DNA from: Gammaproteobacteria bacterium
GTDB taxonomy: Bacteria; Pseudomonadota; Gammaproteobacteria; JAIEPX01
Direction: 5' to 3'
DNA: 64,000 nucleotides
Assembly: GCA_019748175.1 (NCBI GenBank)
Contig: JAIEPX010000008.1
Coordinates: forward strand, 496,001 to 560,000
Part shown: positions 26,821 through 36,230 of the stretch, one piece after another
How positions within the stretch are numbered: the stretch's first letter is position 1
Layout: each line of letters starts with the position of its first letter
Notes under the pieces: model-generated
The model's database searches: none
The model's input: only the letters and a program-made list of their open reading frames with translations
What the model was told of the DNA's origin: nothing
Made by a program: the position numbers and the translations under genes

Positions 26821-27669
26821 TTAAGTTTCTCCTATTGTTAGTAGTTCTTCTTGGGTAATATTCACCTTTAATCGCCATTTTGCAATATAAGGGCCTTGTG
26901 GAGGAAGTTCTGGGTCTAGCAATTGATAAGTGTTGGTAAGTTTTGTTTGCAGAAATTCCCAATGAATTCGTGAACCGATTTTGTAAAGCTCCATGAGAAA
27001 TCCAAGCCTTCTGATAACCGCTCCCACTCCCAGCTTCATGGCATAATCGATTAGCTTTTGTGGATCAATGGCTTGACGTTTGATCAAAAAAGCTTTTGCT
27101 ACTTCAGAAAAACCACCACAATAGCTAGGTTCTTTTAGACCATCTATTAGGGTACGCTCTAAATCGCTCACGCGAACTTTCTCGTTTTTGTCAATCCACA
27201 TTTCTGCAATTCCAAAAACATCTTTTTCTTTGCAACGCACAAAGCGAAATTCAGTCCCTTGTATAGTGCGAGAAGGAATCATTTTAGGTGAGCTTACATA
27301 AATCACAAATTGTGGTTGAGTAACCATTTGATGCAGATCGAACGCTGAACCATATGAGAGATAATAAGTGGCTTCAGATTTTTTATGGCCAGCCGATACT
27401 AATTCGCGCCCAACAACATAAGGATTGCCAAGATACTCGCTCTCAAAACCTAACTCGAATGGGACGATACGAAATATACCTGGTTTTAGTCGTGTCACTA
27501 CACCATGACGTATTAACTGAGACAGCGCCTTAGAGGCGGGTGCGCGGTTAGTTAAAATTTCTTCCGCTTCCCTAAAATGAAATACCGGGCGATTGTGACT
27601 GTATAGTGTCACAAGTAATCGGGCAGCTAATGGCCCTAGAGTTTTAGATAGATTATATTTTGTGTGCAT
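26821..27669 (-). CDS. abiEi: AbiEi-type antitoxin/repressor of a type IV toxin-antitoxin system
   Basis: A 282-residue protein with an N-terminal winged-helix region (~20-60: 'FHFREAEEILTNRAPASKALSQLIRHGVVTRLKPGIF') and an AbiEi C-terminal domain ('VSDLERTLIDGLKEPSYCGGFSEVAKA'). Known AbiEi proteins repress their own operon by binding inverted repeats and neutralise AbiEii without a stable complex; the pair can give abortive infection against phages. A strong AGGAGG precedes the ATG, and the operator lies at 27696-27739. The antitoxin frame is intact while the toxin frame is broken. Confidence 0.9.
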   Translation of the reverse strand: MHTKYNLSKTLGPLAARLLVTLYSHNRPVFHFREAEEILTNRAPASKALSQLIRHGVVTRLKPGIFRIVPFELGFESEYLGNPYVVGRELVSAGHKKSEATYYLSYGSAFDLHQMVTQPQFVIYVSSPKMIPSRTIQGTEFRFVRCKEKDVFGIAEMWIDKNEKVRVSDLERTLIDGLKEPSYCGGFSEVAKAFLIKRQAIDPQKLIDYAMKLGVGAVIRRLGFLMELYKIGSRIHWEFLQTKLTNTYQLLDPELPPQGPYIAKWRLKVNITQEELLTIGET

Positions 27670-27695
27670 AAAACACCTCCTATAAGTATATTATA

Positions 27696-27739
27696 CACTC
27701 AAATTATCATAAAATCTATATATAATGATAATTTGAGTG
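27696..27739 (-). promoter_or_regulatory. abiE operator palindrome with embedded promoter
   Basis: CACTCAAATTATCAT and ATGATAATTTGAGTG are perfect 15-bp arms around a 14-bp A+T spacer. A perfect TATAAT on the minus strand (27690-27695) abuts the palindrome, so its -35 region falls within it. This is the arrangement expected for autorepression by AbiEi. Confidence 0.8.
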
Positions 27740-27832
27740 AAGAATAAACCTTTTCAAGGGCTTTTCCTAGAACAAAATATAATTCTGCATGGCGATAGAT
27801 TCTAGGTTGGTTTTACTTTGGCGGAAGCAATT

Positions 27833-27960
27833 AGTTATCCTGAGTCGCGTAGGCGAAGAATCCGACTTTCTTGGAGGGAAATAAAGCGCAGCGAGGGGGA
27901 CCAGCGCAAGGATATAGGCCATTTTCGGAAAGACAGTCGGATTCTCACGCTCTAATCCGA
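27833..27960 (+). repeat. Repeat family R-B, copy 2
   Basis: It contains ATCCTGAGTCGCGTAGGCGA, GAATCCGACTTTCTTGG, AAATAAAGCGCAGCGAGGGG and GGAAAGACAGTCGGATTC. The central part differs from the other copies ('CAGCGCAAGGATATAGGCC' in place of the usual CCGAGCGAGCC), so it is a diverged or recombined copy. The remainder of 27740-28159 holds no gene; TATACT at 28088-28093 could be the -10 of the 28160 gene. Confidence 0.8.
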
Positions 27961-28159
27961 TTATTCCAATAAATTTCAACTGTCACAGTGATCGTAAAGA
28001 TATTTCATTTTCGTTTTAACCTGAATATATTTGTATTAATAGTCCTAGGAAACATATTAAAGAAATAGGGGTATATGTAAAATATGCTATACTCAATGTA
28101 TAACATTATTGATTGATTACTCTTATTGAGTACTCATTAATTAAGTTGGAGATTCTAAA

Positions 28160-29395
28160 ATGAGAAGGTCGTTTCTTGGACGAGAATTCCCACCAAACAT
28201 CTCCAGTTTGAGATCCGCATTAACTGATCAGAGCAATGAATTACACATCCTTTGTGAGAATGTGTTTGAGAAGAAGGAAAAGCAGGCCTCAGAACTTGTG
28301 AATGTTCTTGCGACAAATTTTAAGCTATTATCGGAAAATTCGAACGAGGTTCGTCAACTGATAAACAGCACATTAAATACCTTTGCTAATCATTTTACTT
28401 CTATTGATGGTAAAGTCTATAAAAAAGAAGAAGGGGCGTTAGTTGCAGATAAGTCAAATGAACAAGAATCCCACTGGGAAAAAATAATAGAGATGCTGGA
28501 ATGTTATCATCATATCCAAAGAAATTTTTATGAAATTTCGTCTATTTATCTAAAACTAGAACTGCCTGAGAAAATACACTATTGGGAAATGCAGAAGGTT
28601 CAAGATCCCGTGCAGGTTGCGAAAAACTTTGACAAAGTTCTTGAAAAATTCAGTAGTAATTTTCTTGATGAACCAGCGAGATCTTACGTTTTGGGAGATC
28701 TATTCCGGGGGTATCATAACCAAAAAGGTCGTTCACTACTTGATCAAACTATTATTTCAGCTAGAGTATGTAAAGTTGATGTCCAGGTTGTTCCTGGAAC
28801 GAGTAACTTAGCTACGATTAAAATCAAAGATAATCGGCAAGACAGTGAAGCAATGGCAACTGCAAATTTAGATGATAGCAAAGTAGCAGATCAATCCCCA
28901 AGAGAGTACGTTAGATACTTGCTTGATGAAACAATATATGGGAAACCAGGTGCACTTGCATGTGTCATTCTGCAGTATATTCCAGCGCAAAATATTGTAT
29001 TTTTAGATACTGCGGACACAGAAGGCAAGCATTTATATTATTTAAGCGAGAATTATGTCACAGTCATGCATGAACTCGGCCATATGTGGTCGTTCCTAGG
29101 GGGAACAAACTATCATCCTGAGACCCCAATTCCTATTAGACTCGAACCATTTCATACTGCAGAAGAGTATATGACAACTGGCGTAAGACCCTATTGCGAA
29201 GATAGGTTTGACCCATTGAATATTCAGAGAGTGAGCCATAATGCACGTGAATTTAAAAGTATGGAAGACTTTAAAGAGAATAAAGAATTTCTGATCGACA
29301 GTGAAGTGAAACTGCAGCGGCAGGGGGATTGTGACAAGTATATTCGAAGAACAACTGGGGAAACAAAAGAAGGGACTGTTAAAAAATTAGAATGA
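28160..29395 (+). CDS. Putative zinc metallopeptidase, HExxH type (M91/NleD-like), effector candidate
   Basis: A 411-residue soluble protein without signal peptide. Residues 304-308 are HELGH in the context 'VTVMHELGHMWSFLGG', the zinc-binding HExxH helix. About 30 residues later comes 'AEEYMTTG' (E335/E336), which resembles the EE...G segment that supplies the third ligand in the NleD/HopH1 (M91) family of type III effectors. The N-terminal 250 residues are helical and unrecognised. A GGAG site precedes the ATG. The peptidase helix is clear; the M91 relationship and an effector role are inference. Confidence 0.6.
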   Translation: MRRSFLGREFPPNISSLRSALTDQSNELHILCENVFEKKEKQASELVNVLATNFKLLSENSNEVRQLINSTLNTFANHFTSIDGKVYKKEEGALVADKSNEQESHWEKIIEMLECYHHIQRNFYEISSIYLKLELPEKIHYWEMQKVQDPVQVAKNFDKVLEKFSSNFLDEPARSYVLGDLFRGYHNQKGRSLLDQTIISARVCKVDVQVVPGTSNLATIKIKDNRQDSEAMATANLDDSKVADQSPREYVRYLLDETIYGKPGALACVILQYIPAQNIVFLDTADTEGKHLYYLSENYVTVMHELGHMWSFLGGTNYHPETPIPIRLEPFHTAEEYMTTGVRPYCEDRFDPLNIQRVSHNAREFKSMEDFKENKEFLIDSEVKLQRQGDCDKYIRRTTGETKEGTVKKLE

Positions 29396-29419
29396 TTCAA
29401 AATTATAATTAAGATATCA

Positions 29420-30586
29420 TCAGTTACTAACACAAACTCTTGAGGCGCAATCATCTTTGTTATGTGTTATTTTGCCTGTGTCTGTTATCGTCGTTTTAAG
29501 CAATTGTGAAAATTGGTTTAGTTTTGTAATTAACTCAAGAGGTAAAACTTTCGGTTGTTTACTCGCAGTTATAGAGTGGTTACATAGCTTTTCAATTTCA
29601 GGAATTAATGATGCATGTGGAACGTCAACTTCAGGTGTTTTCAACAGGGATATAAAATTTGGCCAATCTTTTGCTGCACCAACACATTCTACTTTTTTGT
29701 ATCGTTTTGTTGAATTATTGCCATTCTTAGCGACTTTACCACAGAGATATAGTTGATCACAATTTCTTAGGAAATATGTAGCATCTGTTGTGACACGAAT
29801 ATTTTCTGGTTTAAAATCTAATTTAAAGGAATGTATACTTGGAATCCCTAGGCAGTGTCCCAAACATAGTTGACCAGAACCATTCTCTCCAAATGAATTG
29901 AAATAATCATCGCACTGGATGATCGTGTGGAATGAACTTGCAACCACATTTTTTGCATTTTTCACATGGGGAATTTCCACAAGCTCTTGCATTACGCCCC
30001 GACATCCGGGCAGCACTTGACCAGAATCATTCGTCCCACAGCCGAATACTTTCCCAGATTCACTAACAAAAAAACTGGTTTTCGTACTGGTGCTCATTGT
30101 GATAATTTTATTCAGTTTTGGCACTATATATGGAGTGCGGCAATAAACTTTCTTTGCATTGTCAAGTAAATCAACTCTATGTTGACCGGTTATTAAGTGT
30201 AGACGATCTTGACCCGTTATATAAACATTGCCTGAGTCCGAAAGATAGTAAGCGGAGTCAACGTTTGCGAGAGTTTGAATTATTCGCGGAAGCCCTTTGA
30301 TTTGTGTAAAGTTTTTAACTTCAAGTACTTCTCCGTGGCCTAAGGCTCCATATTCATTTTTCCCTCGACTGTATACTGACCCATCTTTCAGTAGAATGAG
30401 TTCAAAACCATTCCCTTGTGCTACTTGCTGCACAGTTTTTTGCTGAATAAACAGCAGTGTTTTTTTTAGATAGCTCTGAAAGAAATTACGTGCAAAAAAA
30501 GCTGATGTCCCACGCGCATGCTTCACGTCTTGGAGTGATAATTGGTCTGCAATTAACGTCATGACATCTTCTGGGAAATCTTGCAT
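29420..30586 (-). CDS. F-box-like plus RCC1-repeat protein, effector candidate
   Basis: A 388-residue protein. Residues 1-40 (DFPEDVMTLIADQLSLQDV, then 'TSAFFARNF') look like an F-box, the host Skp1-binding motif of SCF ubiquitin ligases. Residues ~55-310 contain RCC1-type repeats with diagnostic pieces 'SRGKNEYGALGHG', 'GCGTNDSGQVLPG' and 'SFGENGSGQLCLG', which build a seven-bladed propeller; about four blades are recognisable. RCC1-repeat effectors such as LegG1 are known in Legionella. There is no signal peptide. Its 3' end faces the end of the metallopeptidase gene, 24 bases away. Confidence 0.75.
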   Translation of the reverse strand: MQDFPEDVMTLIADQLSLQDVKHARGTSAFFARNFFQSYLKKTLLFIQQKTVQQVAQGNGFELILLKDGSVYSRGKNEYGALGHGEVLEVKNFTQIKGLPRIIQTLANVDSAYYLSDSGNVYITGQDRLHLITGQHRVDLLDNAKKVYCRTPYIVPKLNKIITMSTSTKTSFFVSESGKVFGCGTNDSGQVLPGCRGVMQELVEIPHVKNAKNVVASSFHTIIQCDDYFNSFGENGSGQLCLGHCLGIPSIHSFKLDFKPENIRVTTDATYFLRNCDQLYLCGKVAKNGNNSTKRYKKVECVGAAKDWPNFISLLKTPEVDVPHASLIPEIEKLCNHSITASKQPKVLPLELITKLNQFSQLLKTTITDTGKITHNKDDCASRVCVSN

Positions 30587-30851
30587 AATTCTTCTCTTAA
30601 ATCACAGTTACCGGATAGGAATCTTATCACAATATGGTAATAAAATCAATATAAAACAACGAAATTGTATGCAACAAGGAATTTGTTCACATTAGGTAAC
30701 GCATGAATTCGGTTTGTCTTAGTGCCCCTTTCGCAGGACAGTAAACATTGCTAGATTTTAGTAATTTTGTCATTTGTGTTATAGCTTGATGTGAAGCATC
30801 CTTGAAACAAGTTTCTTTGCATGCGTAACCAAAATTTAACTATCTTGTGAT

Positions 30852-30967
30852 ATCTAGGCGAAGAGTCCGACATTCTTGGAGAAAAATAAAGCGCGGCGAG
30901 GGGGACCCGAGCGAGCCATTCCCGGAAAGACAGTCGGATTCTTCGCCTACGCGACTCAGGATAATTA
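30852..30967. repeat. Repeat family R-B, copy 3, with inverted ends
   Basis: It carries the family core (AAATAAAGCGCGGCGAGGGG, CCGAGCGAGCCATTCCCGG), but both ends are the AGGCGAAGA.TCCGA sequence in inverted orientation, so the whole unit can fold back. The rest of 30587-31042 shows no gene. Confidence 0.8.
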
Positions 30968-31042
30968 AATACTATTGCCACCAGAAAAGTTAATGGAGTT
31001 CGTTCGTTTTTTTTAAGAAAACTTTTCAGAGTCAGCCAAATA

Positions 31043-31179
31043 AGAATTTAGCACGGAGTTGAGAAGACTGGGCAAGATCTACTTTTTCAAGATCGTTGAG
31101 GACATGGATGTCCGAACGAAGCCTACATGGATGTATTTACGGCGGTCTTGAAAAGGTCGTCTTGCCCAGTCCAACTCCT
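31043..31179 (-). repeat. Repeat family R-A, full copy 1 (palindromic)
   Basis: A ~137-bp unit whose ends pair: GACTGGGCAAGATC and CGTCTTGCCCAGTC, with inner TTTTTCAAGATC and GGTCTTGAAAA. The centre has two small hairpins (ACATGGATGT and CTACATGGATGTA). It matches 37651-37789 on the other strand. It is followed by a 38-nt R-B fragment (31201-31238). Confidence 0.8.
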
Positions 31180-31244
31180 TCGAATTTTTTGATTTTGGTG
31201 AAAAGACAGTCGGATTGTAACGCCGACTTTAAGAACGCAACGAA

Positions 31245-32777
31245 TTAGAAATGCGTGCTTACGCGGGCTTCCAAAGAAGAGCCTTGATAAGCTTGCAAAT
31301 GTGGCGCAGCTCCTTGATAGGTATAGTCGTAGCTGGCTGCAAATTCCCAACTTGAATAACTATAGACTGCGCTGGCATAGGTATGAGCAGCGCCTCGAAA
31401 TCCTTCGGTAGATTGATCTTTGTGTGAGCCTGCACCCAGGGAAATACCACAACTAAAATGAGAGATTGGATTGTAATTTAAACCTGCGGTGGCTAAATAA
31501 TTTTGATGGAAGTGTGGATTATAATAGCCATTATGCAACTGTTTTCTGAACGATAATAATTCCAGATCTGCACCCAGATTCAAATCTAACTTAGAGTTGA
31601 GGGCAATTTGCCGTGTTGGTGTGAAATCCATATGCGTATAATGATTGCCATCGGATAGGGTAGAATAACCTACGAGCATATTAATATTTGTTTGTAAGAA
31701 GGGTTGAAAAGAAAGTTTCAGATTATTTAAATCTTCAACTATCCCCAACGAAACTGCTCTAGGCGAAGTGGGATAAAAATACGGCCTATATAGATTGTGT
31801 AAATGCACGAGATCAATGTTAGCCGTTTCTGCGCTAAAATGAGCACCGATCAAATAGATAAATTTACTGGATAAGTTCTCGATTTTTAAATCACCGATCA
31901 TGCCCAGAATGGAAATGGTGGGTACTACACGCCAATTAACCCCAGCCATAATGCTGTTGTCGTAGATAGAAGTTTCTCCTTTAATCGTGGTTGATCCCGA
32001 TTTTTTTCCTGCTGTTAGTACTTCATGTATTCCTTGGAAAATAAAATGAGTGTTATCATTGAAAGCCCAATCAAAAGAAATCGGAATTGTATAGTTGTTG
32101 ATCGTTTGACTATCATGGTAATAATAGATGCCGCCTGAGAGTAGGGATTCAACAAGTTTTTGAAAGGTTTTTTCTAATTCTTTGGTATCATTATTATTAG
32201 GTTGAATTTTTTTTAATTTCTGTAATTCGGTTCTTGCTTCATTAAATCGGTTGGCTTTATATAATGCATTGGTATGGGTATACACTAATTCATTATCGTT
32301 AGGACTGTCGTGTAGTAGAGGAGTCACGATAGCTAATGCTTGATTGCAATGACCGATTGATGTCAATAATCGAGCGTGCGCAATTAAATATTCTTTTGAT
32401 TCTCCAAAATGGGTTTTGTAATTTTCTAAGAGAGCGAATGCTTTGCAATAATTTTTCTTCCAGCTTTCAAGATTGGAATAAGCAATCCAAGCTTCTTTAT
32501 GAGCAGGATATTTTTTAATAAATATTTCAAAATTTGAAGATGCAATGTCCATTTTGCTAGGTTGCCAAGATTGAGCCAAGGCAACATTATAAGCAGCTTC
32601 TTCATCATTGGGGTTTGATTTTAAAATATGTTTGTAATGCTGTTCTATAGCTGAGGCGTTGCCCGCTTGCATTGCAAGAGATCCTTGTTTGCGAAAGTAC
32701 TCGACAAAAGTGGTCGTGTTGGCAAAGCTCACACTGCTGAATAGCATAAGACCTATGATTAATCGTATTCGATACAC
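31245..32777 (-). CDS. TPR plus outer-membrane beta-barrel protein (PgaA-like export porin candidate)
   Basis: The N-terminus is a signal peptide (MYRIRLIIGLMLF core, cut after 'SFA'), followed by TPR-like helices (~20-205) and a C-terminal half of alternating amphipathic strands ending in the outer-membrane signature 'SSLEARVSTHF' with terminal Phe. This TPR-then-barrel layout is that of PgaA, which exports poly-N-acetylglucosamine. The frame extends to 32822, but GTG 32777 has an AGGA site and gives a proper signal peptide; it overlaps the end of the 32759-36163 gene by 19 bases. Coupling to that glycosyltransferase supports the export role. Confidence 0.75.
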   Translation of the reverse strand: MYRIRLIIGLMLFSSVSFANTTTFVEYFRKQGSLAMQAGNASAIEQHYKHILKSNPNDEEAAYNVALAQSWQPSKMDIASSNFEIFIKKYPAHKEAWIAYSNLESWKKNYCKAFALLENYKTHFGESKEYLIAHARLLTSIGHCNQALAIVTPLLHDSPNDNELVYTHTNALYKANRFNEARTELQKLKKIQPNNNDTKELEKTFQKLVESLLSGGIYYYHDSQTINNYTIPISFDWAFNDNTHFIFQGIHEVLTAGKKSGSTTIKGETSIYDNSIMAGVNWRVVPTISILGMIGDLKIENLSSKFIYLIGAHFSAETANIDLVHLHNLYRPYFYPTSPRAVSLGIVEDLNNLKLSFQPFLQTNINMLVGYSTLSDGNHYTHMDFTPTRQIALNSKLDLNLGADLELLSFRKQLHNGYYNPHFHQNYLATAGLNYNPISHFSCGISLGAGSHKDQSTEGFRGAAHTYASAVYSYSSWEFAASYDYTYQGAAPHLQAYQGSSLEARVSTHF

Positions 32778-35700
32778 TGTTCCATTCCTACTGTTTGCTT
32801 TCGAGTCATTCTTCCCCACCATACTTCTCTGCCATGCAAAACTGCAACACTACTACGATAAGCCATAATGTAAATTAACTGTTTATAAAAAAAACGCTGT
32901 GGAATTAACCAGAATAAATTGCGCTTTTTCTCTTTACCTTCTAAGAGAAAGGCTAGTAATGTGGTTAAAAGATCCATCCCTGTAAATAAGCTGTAATATA
33001 TTCCTATTGATTTTAAATAGTGTATATCATCTCCGGTTATGCCATGACCTAAACAAGCTTTTAAGCCAAAGAATAGTAATGTCACTATAAGACCTAAATC
33101 TGTTAAAGGAGCAATGAGAGGTAAAATGACATGCACTAAAAACAAATTCGGTAAAGCGATGAATCCTAAAGTGCCGAAACGAGGTCTAAAAAATACGCCT
33201 TTATGTTTCCAAATGACTTGATATGTGCCATACATCCAACGAAAACGTTGGCGTAAAAATATTTTCACTGTTTCTGGTACTTCAGTATACGCATTAGCTC
33301 CCTCAGCAACAGCAATACGATATCCTAGTTTTTTAATTTTTAGTGTCATGTCGGCATCTTCAGCCAAAGTGTCTGTGGTAAACCCACCGGCCTCAAGCAA
33401 TGCTTTTCTGCGCCAACATCCTAAAGCACCAGGTACGACTACCACAGCATCTAATACACTGAGCGCACGTCTATCTAAACTCTGACCTGTGGCATATTCC
33501 AAAATTTGCCATTTGGCCATAATCGTTGATTGATTGGCGACTTTGACTGTACCTGCCACGGCACCGACCTTGGGATTGTGCAGCGGATACATTAAACGTA
33601 TGAGTGTGTCAGGTTTTATTATAGTGTCTGCATCGATAATAGTGACTAAGTCAGCTGTAGTTTTACTAAGCCCATAATTTAATGCGATGCCTTTACCTGA
33701 ATTCCTCTGAGATAAAATTTTAATGAGGGGGTGGTCGCTAAAATTCTCTTTCAAAATTTGCAAAGTATTATCTGTTGAGCCGTCATTGACTACGATAATC
33801 TCAAATTGTTTTGGACGTTTTGCAGAGAGTAATGATTGAATTGTTTTAACGATATTGGCTGATTCATTGTATCCCGGAACAATAACGGCTAAAGAGAATT
33901 TATCATTGTCAGCCAAAATTTCTTTTGTGAATTTTGTACGTATTTTTTGGTATAGACTCAAAGAGGTTAATACAAAAAGTCGCAGCATCACGATGACAAT
34001 CCCTAGGAAATAAATGACCGGGAAAAAATAACTGCTAATATGTAGAACTTTAAAATTGATCTGACTGAGTAATAAATGCCAAGAAGACGTTTGTATTGGC
34101 ATTAGAATGTCTTGGTTGAGATTCATTAGCTGTGAAATGGAGGCAAATTGATAACCTTCCTCCGTGAGCGTTGAAATAATTTTTGGTAGTGCATTAACGG
34201 TTTGTTGTCGCATACCGCCGCCATCATGAAAGGCTATTACGCCACCTTCGCTCTCACGTACTTTTTTAATCACAGTGTTGGCGATGATGTCTGCGCCGGG
34301 CTTTTTCCAATCTTCAGAATCAACGCTCGTTCGAACTGTATAATAGCCCATGTTTGTTATTGCAGAAATACGCTTGGCCTCTTCTAAATTTTTTGGTGGG
34401 CTGTCAACACCATAGGGAGCTCTGAAAAGTAACGTGCTTCTACCCGTACTACTTTCCAATAAGCGTTTTGTACTTGCCAATTCCATAGAAAGTTCTAACT
34501 TGCTGATTTGAGCAATATTAGGGTGTGTGTAAGTGTGATTACCGATATCATGACCTTCAGCAATTTCACGTTTCATAATTTGTGGGTATTTTAATGCATT
34601 CCTACCTATGACGAAAAATGTTGCAGGGGTATGTGTCGCTTTTAGCGTATTTAATATTTGGAGGGTATATTTTGGATCGGGGCCATCGTCAAATATTAGT
34701 GCAATTTTTTTTCTATTTAACGATGCATAACCATGAATATTATAAGATGTTGGAAACTTTTTATAATGTTCCGCTCGAATTAGTCCTGATGCTTCGTCAA
34801 AATCGATTTCTCTTTCACCCATTTGTGGTTTTTCAGTGATGGCAAAAACATCACTTTCTGTATTTCCAGATGAACTTAACGATTTTTTTGTATTAATTTT
34901 TTCGAGCTTAAGGGCGGTATTTTTATTATGGTCGTTCTGATTATAGGTGAGCCATGAGCTGGGATCTTCGGACCCTAGCTGCCACAAGGCGAGTCCATGA
35001 AGGTGTTTTGTTTCGGCCAAAGCGGATTGATTAAACAGTGTCACGGCGTCAAGGAACCACACAGTATGCAACGTATCTTCATCATCTTTATAATTAAAAA
35101 AAGGATTTCCCGATTGTGGGTCTAGAGTAATTTTTGCGTTCGTTGATTTGGCCAACATCATAGCTTGAGGAAAAGTTAGGGGTTGTCCGACATTTTCATT
35201 TTCTTTCCAGTCAAATCCATAGTTAGCCAATCCCAGCACTAATTTTTCGGGCGAGATTTCTTCCAGTGTTGATTTTAAATTTTTTCGGAACCAAGGTAAA
35301 CTTGCGAGTGGACCTGCAGCGTCGTGAGTGGAATGTTCATTAAATGCTAATAGCACTTCAAAATCGACATTGTTAGCGATGCATTTATAATCATACGCTG
35401 GATTTTCCCCATCGACATTGATTGATACAGAAAAATTGTGGGCATGACATTCGTTAGATAATTCTTCCATAAACTGATTTAAGTCATCGCGATTTTGTGT
35501 TGTAAGATTTTCAAAATTAATGTGAATTCCGTCAAAATGATGTTGTTTTAAAAATGCCAATTCGTATTGAATCGCATTTTGACGTGATGATGGATTAGAT
35601 AAAAAATCCGATGTCTTATCGAACCAGGTATTGTCTAATACTAAAATAGCTTTAACTTCCGGTTGTTTCCGATGTATTTCATTGGCGATATCACGAAGTG

Positions 35701-36163
35701 TGTAAGGCTCTTCATCGATAATGTCGCCAGCAGCTGTTTTTAGATGAGCTCCGCCTACAAAAATGGTATCTAATTTAGAGAGGTTTTGTCTAAATGAATT
35801 CATAGAGGCAGTATCATGATGGGGGAGGAAGGCCATTTTTTTCGTATGATGCTCTAATAGATTTTGCTCAATTAAGCTCGACACATCGGTAGTATCGCTT
35901 GGTGAGAAGGGAGGAAGAGGTTCTTCCAATTCAGAGCTTATTGTGTTTGTGGGGGCGATTCTTTCTGGCTCAAAAGCATGCAATGGGTGAAGTGCTGGAA
36001 ATATTGGAGCCCTGTTTGAATATCCGTCTATTAAAAGCGAGACTATAAATGCGCTGAAAAAAAGGAATAGGGAAAGCAAAACAGCAATTGATCCGTATTT
36101 TACGCGTGGCCAACGTTTTTTACTGATATCGTAAAAAATGGGCTTCAGATTGGTTTTTTTCAT
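32759..36163 (-). CDS. Three-domain exopolysaccharide enzyme: GH18-like, NodB deacetylase and family 2 glycosyltransferase
   Basis: A 1134-residue inner-membrane protein. There is a membrane helix at ~24-46. The GH18-like domain (~105-430) has the active-site segment 'FDGIHINFEN': the catalytic Glu is present, but two of the usual Asp are His and Asn. The NodB polysaccharide deacetylase domain (~485-690) has 'IFDDGPDP' and 'GHDIGNHTYTHP', the metal-binding motifs. After more helices, a processive GT2 domain (~750-990) shows 'VNDGSTDN', 'DADT', 'LAEDADM' and 'RQRFRW', then C-terminal helices. The parts correspond to PgaB (hydrolase/deacetylase) and PgaC (synthase) joined in one chain. The likely product is a partly deacetylated beta-1,6- or 1,4-GlcNAc polymer. 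Confidence 0.88.
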   Translation of the reverse strand: MKKTNLKPIFYDISKKRWPRVKYGSIAVLLSLFLFFSAFIVSLLIDGYSNRAPIFPALHPLHAFEPERIAPTNTISSELEEPLPPFSPSDTTDVSSLIEQNLLEHHTKKMAFLPHHDTASMNSFRQNLSKLDTIFVGGAHLKTAAGDIIDEEPYTLRDIANEIHRKQPEVKAILVLDNTWFDKTSDFLSNPSSRQNAIQYELAFLKQHHFDGIHINFENLTTQNRDDLNQFMEELSNECHAHNFSVSINVDGENPAYDYKCIANNVDFEVLLAFNEHSTHDAAGPLASLPWFRKNLKSTLEEISPEKLVLGLANYGFDWKENENVGQPLTFPQAMMLAKSTNAKITLDPQSGNPFFNYKDDEDTLHTVWFLDAVTLFNQSALAETKHLHGLALWQLGSEDPSSWLTYNQNDHNKNTALKLEKINTKKSLSSSGNTESDVFAITEKPQMGEREIDFDEASGLIRAEHYKKFPTSYNIHGYASLNRKKIALIFDDGPDPKYTLQILNTLKATHTPATFFVIGRNALKYPQIMKREIAEGHDIGNHTYTHPNIAQISKLELSMELASTKRLLESSTGRSTLLFRAPYGVDSPPKNLEEAKRISAITNMGYYTVRTSVDSEDWKKPGADIIANTVIKKVRESEGGVIAFHDGGGMRQQTVNALPKIISTLTEEGYQFASISQLMNLNQDILMPIQTSSWHLLLSQINFKVLHISSYFFPVIYFLGIVIVMLRLFVLTSLSLYQKIRTKFTKEILADNDKFSLAVIVPGYNESANIVKTIQSLLSAKRPKQFEIIVVNDGSTDNTLQILKENFSDHPLIKILSQRNSGKGIALNYGLSKTTADLVTIIDADTIIKPDTLIRLMYPLHNPKVGAVAGTVKVANQSTIMAKWQILEYATGQSLDRRALSVLDAVVVVPGALGCWRRKALLEAGGFTTDTLAEDADMTLKIKKLGYRIAVAEGANAYTEVPETVKIFLRQRFRWMYGTYQVIWKHKGVFFRPRFGTLGFIALPNLFLVHVILPLIAPLTDLGLIVTLLFFGLKACLGHGITGDDIHYLKSIGIYYSLFTGMDLLTTLLAFLLEGKEKKRNLFWLIPQRFFYKQLIYIMAYRSSVAVLHGREVWWGRMTRKQTVGMEQCIEYD

Positions 36164-36230
36164 TAATTCGCATGCTCCGTATGCTCCTCAGTGGGCTAGT
36201 TTATGTTGAAATAATCTTATGAGGCAAGCT

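Noticed and set aside
25972..26962. Two separate genes at the AbiEii locus
   Set aside because: The frames join into one AbiEii protein at a homopolymer, and the upstream extension of the first frame overlaps abiEi.
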